Positions 35,345 to 46,023 of a DNA stretch of 64,000 bases are shown piece after piece. This stretch comes from Sanderia malayensis. Its lineage: Eukaryota > Cnidaria > Scyphozoa > Semaeostomeae > Pelagiidae. The notes beneath the pieces are model-generated. The model had not been told where the DNA came from and did no database searches. It worked only from the letters and a program-made list of their open reading frames with translations. Within the stretch, counting starts at the first letter, position 1; the number at the start of each line of letters is the position of its first letter. The position numbers and the translations under genes are program-made. The stretch lies in the NCBI GenBank assembly GCA_013076295.1, contig RQOL01000660.1, positions 1,612,001-1,676,000 on the forward strand, given 5' to 3'.

Positions 35345-36430
35345 TTTGTGTCCTTGTAACTCAAATTCTCTGCAAATGAAGAAAGTTCTTGATCATAAGT
35401 ATGCAGTCTTGGACGAGAAACAAATATAATCTAATAGGATTGTGAAACTCTTTTAAAGAATGAAAATTTGATGTGTTATCTAGCACCAGTAAAGATAATT
35501 GGTGCAACAATTACCAGATGGTGAGGGTATATTTCTTAATACAAAAACATTCACACGGGTTTATGAGTGATGTTTTACAAACATGATAAAACGGTAATAC
35601 TAATAAAAACAAAGCTAATAATAGAAAAATATTAAGTCAAATAATTGGAGAAGGAAATGGGTGTTTACTGTAACGTGGCCTACTTGGTCCAACCAAGGGA
35701 TAGCACATGAACAAAGACAAACCGCTTAAATTATTATTGAAACTAATAGTCGAAATAAAAAATGTTCGTAACGATTTTATCGTAGCTTGCAAACGACAAG
35801 AGATTGAGATAAGAAAAAAGGTGGCAACGACACCTTATAGCAAGTCTGCAATATTTATGACATCAATCCGCGTCTGTGTCGTATATTCAGCTGCAATTAC
35901 CTTCTTGAGTCTAAAGATTGAATGATTACAAAAACTTTGCTCACGCATCACTTTGAGCTCAATAAAAACACACGGTACGAAACTACACATGACATGACAT
36001 GACAGTGAGGGTAGGCCTAGGTTTAGGTATAAAAAGAAACAATTATAGACATTACATCATACAAAATATAGCACAAACAGATGAGATTGCAACTTACATG
36101 CGGCACTACTAGTCTTTACTTTTACATATTTGGTTGAAACCAATCTATCTTGATGAAGATATGCAATGATTTCAAGCTCCAAAGATAATAAATTTCATAA
36201 CAGATCCAAGTCTCAACATGGACGAAGACGGAAGTTCATGGTTTTGCAGCATAGCAGCACAGCAAGTTGTCACGCGTGAATGCTTGCATAAAAGCGCATG
36301 CGTGACAGTCAGTTGAATGGATGAAAGGGGGGCAAATCGAAAAACGCGAATACGAATGGGAAGGAATTCCTTTACTGCCAAGCCAAATCAAATCAAATTC
36401 ATTTCATTCAACAACAAAACATATAGTATA
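35345..36430. other. CSK 5' region with probable non-coding leader exon
   Basis: The coding-start exon extends to about 35371 (acceptor AG just beyond). Further upstream, 36160-36250 is clearly homologous to 45225-45330 upstream of the second CSK copy: both have GATTTCA, ATCCAAAGATAAT-like and TTTCATAA blocks in order. This suggests a duplicated leader exon and promoter near 36200-36350. A small ORF at 36172-36381 looks fortuitous. Confidence 0.5.
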
Positions 36431-36621
36431 CAGTTAAATCTGCATAGTTCGAGCTCGTGTAATTCGAACTTTATCTAATGCGAACGAAATTCTCTGTCGC
36501 TGTCCCTTCAAGGATCACCAAAGAACCAACTCTTATAAAACAAACCTCTATAATTCGAGCTTTTTGCAATTCGAACATTTTCACACTTCCCTGGGGTTTT
36601 CGAATTAGACAGAGTTGACTG
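36431..36621. mobile_element. pogo-like 185-bp MITE, copy 2
   Basis: CAGTTAAATCTGCATAGTTC and its inverted partner are flanked by TA. It has a small internal insertion (191 bases) relative to the other copies. It lies between the CSK leader and the second CSK copy. Confidence 0.88.
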
Positions 36622-36871
36622 TACAATACAATACAGCTTGGGTTAACTACAATGTAAGGTTTATAAGATAAGGTTGAAACATGTTAAGAAATGTTGTCAA
36701 GGACATTGAAAGAGTCTTAGCATCTACGTTGTAGATGCTAAGACGACAGAATATTCATTATAATATTTCCAGTCAAAATATGGTACCAACAATTAGGTAA
36801 ATTCAAATTGCAAATAAATCAAGTCATGATTTGTGTATCATCAATTCTGTTCGCCTTGGTTGCTTGAGCTT

Positions 36872-37116
36872 CAGTGGCGTAGATAGAGGGGGATCAAAAG
36901 GGGGCGAAAAACCCCCTGTGGAGCTAAACTACCGTTTTGTCGGAAAATTGCTGATCTTGTCGGAAAATAAATTTCTTCTGTTTACGTTCAGTTATAGCTA
37001 ATTTCGTTATCTTATATTCATAGTCTTGAAGAAACAGAAATGCTTATTAAATTTTTGTCGGAAAATCTTAATTTCTGGCCCCCCCCCCCCTATAAAATTT
37101 CCTATCTACGCCATTG
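36872..37116. mobile_element. hAT-like 245-bp MITE interrupting a CSK-paralog exon
   Basis: The ends CAGTGGCGTAGATAG and (inverted) CAATGGCGTAGATAG are flanked by TTGAGCTT (36864-36871) and CTGAGCTT (37117-37124), an 8-base duplication with one change, as expected of hAT elements. The CAGTGGCGTAG tip also resembles hAT ends. It has landed inside the exon coding the end of the SH2 domain and supplies the stop codon at 37106-37108. Confidence 0.82.
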
Positions 37117-40100
37117 CTGAGCTTGTTGATACTTCCATGTCCCTAATCAAGGGCTTTGTTAATTTAGTACACAAACCATCGCTGTCTTCAGTATAATGCT
37201 AAAATAAATTTAAATTTAATTTCATTAAAACTAATCAACATGCAAAAAGCTACCCTGAACCAAACTTATTATAAAAGAAATGACTTCGGCAAGTTTTTAA
37301 CTTACATCTACAAGACTTTGCAGGGTATGATAAAATGTCTCTTCATCAATAGTCAACATTCCATTTTGTCTTAAGATTCTGTAATGGTCAACTTTGGCAA
37401 CTTCAAGAAGACTGCGAAAAGATTTAAATGTTTCAATATCTATACAATAATTAGACTATGTGCAAGAAAATGGATACCAAAGACAAACGAGGGATAAAAG
37501 TAAAGATTTTCCGACAGACCCTTGATTTTTCCAACGGAACGCAACATAAATTTATATCATAACAGTTATAACAAATCCGTCAACTGTCAGATTTTTCCAA
37601 CATATTTTATGCCAAGGGGCGGACACCCCCTGCCCCACTGCGCCCCTGAGATTCTGATTCCATGCACAGAAATCTCTACGTCAGTTTTGTACAGTCGAAA
37701 CATATGATGATTGCAAGGCCTGAAAAGGCTGTACACGCTTTTTTATAAGAACACTTGGCTCCAGTTTCAGCCTGACGTTTCTTATTTTTCCGCATATTTT
37801 CAGCCTAATGTGTTTCTTATTCTGTTTCTTACTTTCTCATTCAAATTTCCTGTGCATAGTAGTGTCAAAACATAACACGTGGTTGATAAAGTAATGAAGC
37901 CTCTGTTCAAGTTTTATATCGGATGTTGCAGATTTCTATCTCTCTGTTCTTACTAATTTGTTATTTTCGATTGTTGCTGATATTTTATTTCTCGAGTTTT
38001 GTTGAATCTCAGCCTGCCTTGTTTGTTATAGAAAAAACCTGTAAAAAGAAAAATCCTACTGATTTCCAGTATACAATGAATAATGTTCCTGTGTCAGAAG
38101 TTGACCGTCATCCTTACTTGGGAGTCGAACTAGAACAAAATATGTCATGGTCTCAACATATAACAGCCACTGCTAATAAAGCAAGTAGCACCTTAGGTTT
38201 TCTACGTAGAAACCTCTCTGCATGCTCTACCCAAGTAAAAGCTACAGCATACAAGACGTTAGTTAGGCCGAAGCTTGAATATGCATCATCGGTATGGGAC
38301 CCCCATCATAGAAACAAAATTGAACAGCTGGAAAAAGTTCAAAGAAAAGCTGCCAGATGGGCCATGAATCAGCACAGCTGGGCGACTAGTGTCTCGGACT
38401 TCCAACGCCAACTTGAATGGCCGGCTCTTCATCAACGTCGACTGTATGCACGGCTTGTATTGATGTTCAAAATAAAGAATAACGATATTGCAATCCCATT
38501 ACCATCATACATCATGATGCCAACAATGCGATCAACTAGATCTCTCTCTTCAGGGGCATGGAGACCCATTCAGATGAACACATCATGTGACAGCTACAAA
38601 TACAGTTTCTTTCCCAGAACGATTGTAGATTGGAACAGACTCCCAGATAAAGTCACTATGACAAAAGATCTGGAACGATTCAAGACCGCAGTTGCAAACC
38701 ATGTGTTTACATACTAAATTATTTCTTCGCGTGTTTTTTATATAAGATTAAAGAAATATGTATTTAAAAATTTCTCTTGGTTAACTGCAAAATGTAACAG
38801 ATGTGGATTTGATGGGTATGAAATTTTTAGCTTCCCTTAGCTGGTGATAAGTGCTGACATTGTCAGTAGCTTGCTTTGCTATGTTGGATTTTTTTTCACC
38901 TGTTGGGGCAGGTTTGAGTGTTACTGATTTTCTGGCTGAGTTTCTTCCCATCTTCACATTTTGCAGTGGACAATTTAATTTATTTTTATTTGATTGAGCA
39001 AAATGCTATTGGCGATGCTCAGTAGTAGCGTTAAAGTTAAAGTTAAAGTTGTTATGTTGTTCTTATTTTTGGCCTAATCTCAGCCTGCTGTTTCTTATAA
39101 AGGTTGTTCTTATAAAAAAACGTGTATTTGGATAAGAAATCTTAAAATACCTGCACACAGATAGGGTGAACTCGCCAGGAAAATTTGTGCTCTCCCTGAC
39201 AAGAAAAAGCCCTGGCTCCCCTCCAGCCAATAGGTCTGCAGTTTGATCTCTTGATATTTTTCCAAAGAACCAACTACAAGAAAGTTCAATCAAGATGAAT
39301 TTTCAAAATCAAAAAGCTTATTGGTGTAATTAAAGGTGATTTTGATGAGGTAGTCTTAAAAACAATTAAAAAAGCAAATCGCAAAAATAAAAAAGCTGAC
39401 AATAAAAGAACAATTTTTTAATGCTTTCGTCTACTCACGGCAGATACACTGGATACTTTTTTTTGACATAATTAATAGGAATCATTCCTTCTTTCCCGTC
39501 AGACTTTCTCCTTGCATAAAACCAGTTTGGGAGCTGCAAATTGAGAGGAATTTGTTCCAAAATCTCGCCAAGGAGGTAAGTTGATATTATTTTCTTCATT
39601 TTCTGGATAATACAGTGAAATAAAAGCCATCTATCGCGAGTCACCTCAAGGTTCCTTTGATCTCTTTTTCTGAACCCAATGACAGAGCCTGTGATCTTGT
39701 ACTTTCTAATAAACGCCCCCCTCAAATAATGGCCCCCTCGATTAGGCGCCCCCCCAAAAAGTGCCCAGATTAATAAACGTTTAATCGAGGAGATACGGTA
39801 TGTCTTTAGTGAGGTTAGATTAACATTAGAATGCGGTTCTGCAGTAGTATAGCCCAATATACTAGTGTTCACGCGCATGCGTATAGCAGCGCTGATCAAC
39901 CCTATGAGAGCTATCGGCAAGGACTGCATGTTTGTAAATACAGTGACTTCATGTATGTCAATCCTCGAATAAGCCCCTACGTTCGAATAAGCCCCCTTTG
40001 ATTAAGCCCCTACCTAAAAAAATATTTTTGCAAATAAGCCCTCCCCCTTGAATAGGCCCCCATGGGGTCTTATTCGAGGGAAGCATAAGTGCAGAATAAT

Positions 40101-43100
40101 ATCTTATTTCGAGAAAGCCCCCACAGGACAATAGCTACACAGTATTACTTCCTTTGACTGGTGACAAAAAAGCAAAAAGAAACGCGATTTTCGTGATGAT
40201 AAACAAATTATGTTTGTTAGATTTTCACACAGCACTTTGTGAAAAAAATTTAGCTGATTGAGAAAATTATGTCGTCATTTTTCTGTCAACCTTTGAGAAA
40301 AAAGCAAAACTTTGAAATAAGCCCCTTCGAATAAGCCCCCACCCAAATATTCATTTTTGCAAATAAGCCCCCGGGGGCTTATTCGAGGATTTACGGTCAG
40401 CAGAAGTAGTCGCGGAGGAGCAAAATACGAGATAACGTCATAAATAACGTTCTTTCGCACTGCACGCGGGTTAATGGACACCAGACTTTAAGGTGCCACT
40501 GTACCCACTGATCTATAAAAAGTTGATTGAGTCTCTATACTCACATTTTCAGCTTTTATAATAATCAGAAGCTCTCCCTTTGTGAAAGGTAAATCCTGAA
40601 AACCAATGAGAATTGTAGATGAGGAACAAAATAGCACTTTCCTATGATTAAACTTGGCTGCAGGAATTTACAAATCTCAAAGCATCAAATCATAGGCTTC
40701 ACAAATCAACAACAGTGTAACATTTGTAAAGACAAGAAAAGTAAAAAAGAGGCACATACACGTGGTGTGGCGCCTTTGAAGTCATACTTTGCCACACATT
40801 CGGTGCCAGGCTCGAACTCTGGGTTTTCCTGAAAAAATAACAGTTTCAACTCTCAGTATCCTGGTTATGAAACTAATAGACAGGGCATATAGTCTAACAA
40901 TTTAACAAAGTGCCTAATGTTTGTTTTCTCGCTTGATTCTGATAGATATGATGGTAAGCGTCAAAATTACACTTGGTACCTTTCCGAAAATTGCCCCAAA
41001 GTCACATGACTGATGACGTCATTTTTCGCAAAATTTTTGGGCCTAATCGTTCATAACTTTTTTGTTGTTCATCTTAGGTCAAAATAAAGTTCTGTTATAG
41101 GCTCTACGTTAGAAGAGCTTTCGAATGATATATAGTTTTTTATATTTTGCCGATATTTATATTTTGGTCACGTCAATCTGTCAATCAATCAATAAATATA
41201 TTTTGGTATTTATATTTTGGTCACGTCGATAAGAGTCAATCTGCCATACATTCGAAAGCTCTTCCTACGTTGAGCCTATAGGTCAGGTCAGGTCACTCCC
41301 GTGGCCTGTTGGCCGTTGGGGCACTTTGATGCGCGCACAATTTCCCGCCATCGTCCACGGTCCCTTGCGTTCCTTAGGCACTCCACCACACTCTTCTCTG
41401 TCCACTCCGCAATGTCCGCCAACCACGTTCTCCTCGGTCTTCCTCTCCCTCTGCTTCCCTCTACCCCTCCGTGCATGATGTCATATGCTAGCGTACCATC
41501 CTTCCGTGATATGTGCCCGAACCATTGCAGCTTTCTCCTCCTTGCCGTCTCCAACAGTGGCTCGAATGTGCCGATCTCGTTGGTGATTCTCCTTTTGATT
41601 TCCGCATTAGTGACTTTCTGCTTCCACGTGACGCCAAGTATTCTCCTGAAGCAGCGGAGCTCAAAAGCAGTTATTCGCTTCTCCAGTGCTTTGCTGTGGG
41701 TCCAAGTTTCACATCCATACAGGGCAATTGAAGTGATGAGTGATTTCATCAGCCGGATCTTGATTGCAGTGGATATAGCACTCGAGTTCAAGATTCTGGT
41801 CTATTTGGCAAGTTGGTTGGTGGCAATTGCTAGCCTTTTCTTTATCTCCGTTTCTGACGTGACACTCTCATTCAACGTAGAGCCAAGGTACTGAAAGCTC
41901 TTTACTTCCTCCAGTTCCACATCTCCGACTTTGATCTGAGCATCAGCGGCTGTCACACTACCATCATTTCTCGACGTAACCATAATCTTGCTTTTTTCCG
42001 CACTAATTTCCATGCCGTATTTCCGCGAAACTGTGTCCAGCCTAGTGGTGAGATTAGCAAGCTCTTCTTTAGAACCAGCGACAAGGGCTATATCGTCCGC
42101 GAACCTGAGGTTATTTATCTCTTGACCTGCGACTTTGACCGTCCCCGAGTAATCCTCCAGCGCTTCCATCATGATCTGTTCCAGGAAAATATTGAACAAG
42201 CAAGGGGACAAAACACACCCTTGGCGCACACCAACTGTGGTCTGAAACCACTCCAACTCGCTGTTGCTCGTTAGAACTGCATTGCTGTTATTATTGTAGA
42301 GTGATTCTATTACAGTCACCAATCCTGCCCCTATCTTGTGCTTCTCCATTACCAACCAAAGTGCTTCCCTCCACACCCTGTCAAACGCTTTCTTGAAGTC
42401 TATGAAGTTGTGGTGTAGCTCCATTTGGTGGTTACGATATTTCTCTCCCAGAATTCTCACATTTGCAATTTGCTCGACAGTACTCCGGCCTCTCCTGAAT
42501 CCAGCTTGTTCTTCTGCTAAGATAGCCTCTGCTCTCATCTTCAGGCGGTTACTGATGACTTTCAGTAGAACCTTGCTTGGGTGGCTTATGAGACTGATTG
42601 TCCTGTAGTTTGTGCATTTCTTCAAATCACCTTTCTTGGCAAGTGGGATAATCAACGACTGTGTCCATTGCGTCGGCCAGTCACCACTTTTCCATACCAA
42701 GTTGCATATCTTGTGTAAAATCTCAATTGTACAGGTTCCGCCGCTTTTCAACAGTTCCGATGGTATGTTATCGAATCCGACTGCTTTTCCGTCCTTCAGG
42801 GACCGTACAGCTTCTTCAATCTCACTCATTAAGATACCATGTTCCTCATCCTCCACACCCGAACTCTCTTGCTCCAGCGTCTCAATGATGTTGGCGTCTG
42901 TTGAAATCGGGTAGCTGTAGAGTTTCTGCACGTACTCAGTCCACCTAGTCTGTATTTTGCTCGCTTCCGTAAGTAAATTCCCATTCGCATCTTCAATTAC
43001 TGACACTTTTGCTGTCTTTTCATTAGTTAGTTCTTTGACAACACTGTATGCAATTGTAGAGTCATTCCTTTCAAATGCCCTTTCAATTTGTTCGCATTTC

Positions 43101-45005
43101 TCTTGCAAAAATTTCTTCTTCGCCTTCTTTATTTCTTTCTTTACCAATCTGCTCGCTTCTTTGTATTTCCTACAGCTTTCCTCATCCCTGAATTTCGTTG
43201 CCTTCAGTTTTCTCCTATCATCGCATTTATCCAGTATCTCGTCTGTCATCCACGCATGCTTCTTCCTTCTCTCCTTGCCTAGCACTTCCAAAGCTACTTC
43301 GTTCATGCCTTCCGTGAAACGATCCGTCGTCTCTTGCAGCTCTGTTATCTCCATCAACGGAGAAAACTTCCCACCAATCATGATTTGGAACTTCTCCTGA
43401 ACATCAGCGTCTTTCAGTCGATTCGTGTCATATTTGATTCTAGTATTCGGCGGTCTCTTGATCCTCTTTAATTTTAGTTTAAAAGTAGTCATAACAAGGT
43501 TGTGGTCGCTGCCAATGTCCGCTCCTGGGAAAGATCTCGTCCTGTGGCCATTTATGCCACTGAATGATCTTCTCTCGACCAGGATGAAGTCAATTTGACT
43601 CTTCGTGATGCCATCCGGAGCAACCCATGTCACCCTCCTCGACGTTTTGTGCTTAAACTTAGTGTTAGTAACTACCAAATTGTGTAGTTTCGCGAATTCC
43701 AACAACCTAACTCCTCTTTCGTTCGTAGTTCCCAAACCAAATTTCCCGGCTGTTCCTGGCCAGTCCACATGTGCGTCCGGACCCACTTTTGCATTCCAGT
43801 CCCCCATTACCACTAAGATGTCCTTTTTCGGTATCCTCTTTAGAGTTGATTCGAGTTGGTTGTAAAACCCTTCAATATCTTCCTCGGTGTAGTCAGAGGT
43901 TGGGGCATACACCTGAATGACTGATAAATTCCTCGGTGTTGCATTGAGTCTGATCCGTATGATTCTGCTCGAAACTGGCTCACATTCCATTACAGCATTT
44001 CCACATTCACGATGCACAATAAACCCCACTCCACCTATCTTCTTCTTGCTGTCACCACTCCACCACACCCTATGACCCTCTTCCGACACAGTTTCACCAC
44101 TATTGCACCATCTCATCTCAGCAATTCCCACCACACTCCATATGTACTTTCCCAACTCATGCTCCAGCTCCATCAGCTTTCCATCTGCGGACAAGGTTCT
44201 CACGTTCCATGTTCCAAAGGAGGCATCATGTTTCACAACTTGCAGTCCTTTCTTTGCTGGTAGTACCCCGCCAGTAATAAACTTTACGCCTGACCCGCCC
44301 TGGTGGGAGCTAGCGACAGGCGCGGCCGTTGTTGACCCGGGCCCCAACCGATCCGGTATGGTATTCAATTTAGTGCTCATCATCATTGTGTATCAATAGG
44401 CAGTAATCTGGTGGTGCCCATCTCCTCCCCAGATATGGATGGCCGTTGGCTCACTAGGAGCTCATCCGCCCTTTGACAGGTCTTGTTTTTAGTCCTGTGG
44501 GGTGTCCACACACCCTCCTCACAAGGTTACCAAGGTAACCAAGTGGGGGAGCCGGTTTAGTCGCCGACGACCCGACAGATGCAGTTTAACGTCATGCCTA
44601 GCCTATAACAGAACTTTATTTTGACCTAAGATGAACAACAAAAAAGTTATGAACGATTAGGCCCAAAAATTTTGCGAAAAATGACGTCATCAGTCATGTG
44701 ACTTTGGAGCAATTTTCGGAAAGGTACCAAGTGTAATTTTGACGCTTACCATCATATCTATCATAATCAAGCGAGAAAACAAACATTAGGCACTTTGTTA
44801 GATTGTTAGACTATATGCCCTGTCTATAATTATCGAAAAAAAACATGAGGAAATACATTTCATATTTGATGACATCTGTTATTTAGGAACTTGATAAATT
44901 CACATTTTCAAAAACTACATGCAGTTGCTTGGTTTTTTAAGTATCAAACAAGAATGTTGATATTTGTTAATGCTTAAGAGTGACATAACATTATTCTCAT
45001 ACCAT
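37106..45005 (-). CDS. CSK paralog: SH3-SH2 only, kinase domain absent
   Basis: This is a partial tandem duplicate of CSK lying upstream of the full gene. The ATG at 45003-45005 is again the last codon of its exon, before a GTATGA donor; an in-frame TAA upstream confirms this start. Exons are about 40752-40830 ([15 protein letters not shown]), 40551-40598 ([17 protein letters not shown]), 39438-39537 ([18 protein letters not shown]), 39145-39270 ([20 protein letters not shown]), 37310-37412 ([20 protein letters not shown]) and 37106-37198 ([20 protein letters not shown]). All splice sites and frames are intact. The last exon runs into a hAT-like MITE and stops at TAG 37106-37108, giving a protein of roughly 180 residues. 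No kinase exons lie between here and the full CSK gene. It could be a functional adaptor-like or decoy protein, a transcribed pseudogene, or an alternative 5' half spliced onto the shared kinase exons. Confidence 0.7.
37734..39124. mobile_element. TIR element with an inserted LINE fragment
   Basis: The left end CACGCTTTTTTATAAGAACA and (inverted) right end CACGTTTTTTTATAAGAACA are flanked by TA. The paralogous CSK intron (31045-31055) has the empty site GGCTGTATTTGG, so the 1.39-kb insertion is proven. Its interior is mostly a 5'-truncated LINE (next entry). Confidence 0.8.
37923..38717 (+). pseudogene. CR1/L2-like LINE, 3' end of reverse transcriptase ORF
   Basis: A 264-codon frame contains the RT tail typical of CR1/L2-group LINEs: [39 protein letters not shown] and [15 protein letters not shown]. 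The RT catalytic YADD region and the endonuclease are absent, so this is a 5'-truncated copy; coding homology begins near 38010. The 3' tail at 39030-39050 is a short (GTTAAA) tandem, usual for this group. Confidence 0.88.
39657..39798. mobile_element. Element with CGTTTAATCGAGGAGATACGG end
   Basis: It shares a ~140-base block with 54243-54398 (CCCAATGACAGAG, CTGTGATCTTGTACTTTCTA, ATAAACGCCCC, CGATTAGGCGCCCC) and ends ATACGGTA in both. It is a repeat family related in style to the CCGTAAATCC elements. It lies in an intron of the CSK paralog. Confidence 0.7.
39957..40397. mobile_element. CCGTAAATCC-family element, larger variant
   Basis: AATCCTCGAATAAGCCCC at the left and GGGGGCTTATTCGAGGATTTACGG at the right bracket about 440 bases with internal extra copies of CGAATAAGCCCC (40325-40350). 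The left TA is not evident. It may be one element or two adjacent fragments. Confidence 0.6.
41281..44599 (-). mobile_element. Near full-length APE/RT non-LTR retrotransposon (RTE-like)
   Basis: This 3,319-base LINE is on the minus strand, flanked by the 8-base target duplication AGCCTATA (41273-41280 and 44600-44607). Its 3' end is a short (TGACC)3 tandem rather than poly(A), as in RTE-type LINEs. The ~210-base 5' UTR contains a GGTTACCTTGGTAACC palindrome. Intact ends and a perfect target duplication indicate a fairly young copy. Clade assignment is by general resemblance only. Confidence 0.9.
41288..44386 (-). pseudogene. LINE ORF: endonuclease + reverse transcriptase, one in-frame stop
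   Basis: The first part (41801-44386, 861 codons) has an APE endonuclease: [40 protein letters not shown] and GSDHNLV. The reverse transcriptase follows: [70 protein letters not shown] and the catalytic FADD in [18 protein letters not shown] at 41801-41803 ends the frame. The same frame continues to 41288 with the usual C-terminal region ([47 protein letters not shown]). A single nonsense change therefore separates two parts of what is otherwise one continuous ORF. Plus-strand ORFs here are antisense shadows. Confidence 0.92.
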
Positions 45006-46023
45006 TTTGTGCACTTGTAACTCAAATTACCTGCAAATGAAGAACATGTTTATTTATTATTAGGCAGTCTTGGATTTAGGAAGTAAATATAATCTGATAG
45101 GTTCACAGAAATCTATTCAAGAACAAGTATGTAATGTGTTTAGTTTAAGAAAACTGTTGCCCTCAGATCGAAGTTTAGGATTGTGAGCTTACCTTTTACA
45201 GTTTTGGCAAAAACCTGTGATTTTGCGATGATTTCAGGATCCAAAGATAATTAGTTTCATAAACAGGTTCAAGAATTTATATCAGTGAGTGGTCTCAACT
45301 TAACATGAGCGAAGAAGGAAGTTAATTAAGGGAGCTCGAAACTGAAATGGAAAGAATAAATTGCCGCTGTGGGGCGCAGCGCCTGCGCAGCATAACACAA
45401 TCGAGTCTTTCACGAGAATTTCGATCCTTTCGAATGCGCGAAAACAGGTCATGCTGTCAAACAATAGAGTTAATTTCAATGTCTTTCCAGCTCCACATAG
45501 TCAAAACCAATGGTTCAAATACAGGAAGCTATGCGAGTTGATGGCAACGAGAAACCCAAGATCTCTCGTTAGCAGCATGTCAAGACACCATACAATTGTT
45601 GCATATTCAACGATATTCAACAAAAAGTTAGGGTTCGTGAAAGTTCTAATAAATAAGAAAACGTGTTATGTACGACTAAAATAAAAATGCATTTGTTACT
45701 TGAAATACGTATCTAATAAATGATGAGAAAAACTACATATAGGTGCGTAAAAATTTTAGTACCGTTTATAATTGAGCAAGGTAAATGCGATTCTAAGGAA
45801 AGTAATTACGCTTTCCAAGCTATGTTGTTCAAGTCCTATAAAATCAATAAATGTAAACAAGATGATTCTCTATCTAAATTTATTATGGTCTGACACGAGA
45901 CAAAAGGGTCTGGTATCTAATCATAATCAACATAATCAACATAAATAATTATACAATACGTCAGTGGACCAAAAAATCGCACGTATGTTTGTGTTCAAGG
46001 AAAAACCGACCCAGCTTCACACA
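45006..46023. other. Spacer upstream of the CSK paralog
   Basis: It contains the rest of the paralog's start exon (to about 45032), an intron homologous to that of CSK, and a leader-exon-like block at 45225-45330. The remainder (45350-46023), ending at the CoA-transferase stop, shows no repeat or supported gene. A plus ORF at 45361-45684 has no recognisable domain. Confidence 0.5.

Larger units (their letters stand above)
40879..44824. mobile_element. Foldback element split by a LINE
   Basis: The left arm (40879 to about 41130) is inverted at 41250-41280 plus 44600-44824; the right arm is interrupted by the LINE at 41281-44599. The tips GACAGGGCATATAGTCTAAC are flanked by TA at 40877-40878 and 44825-44826. 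Without the LINE the element would be ~630 bases with ~250-base arms and a ~120-base AT-rich loop. No ORF of its own was seen. It lies in the first intron of the CSK paralog. Confidence 0.8.

Noticed and set aside
41301..44399. Several plus-strand ORFs of 70-197 codons
   Set aside because: They are antisense to the LINE endonuclease/RT frame and have no recognisable domains.
44400..44599. Possible self-cleaving ribozyme at the LINE 5' end
   Set aside because: HDV-like ribozymes occur at some LINE 5' ends and there is a GATGAG motif, but no matching helix pairings or hammerhead GAAA core could be traced by eye.
45361..45684. Plus-strand 107-codon ORF upstream of the CSK paralog
   Set aside because: No domain, no splice-consistent neighbours, and it overlaps the probable leader/promoter region of a minus-strand gene.
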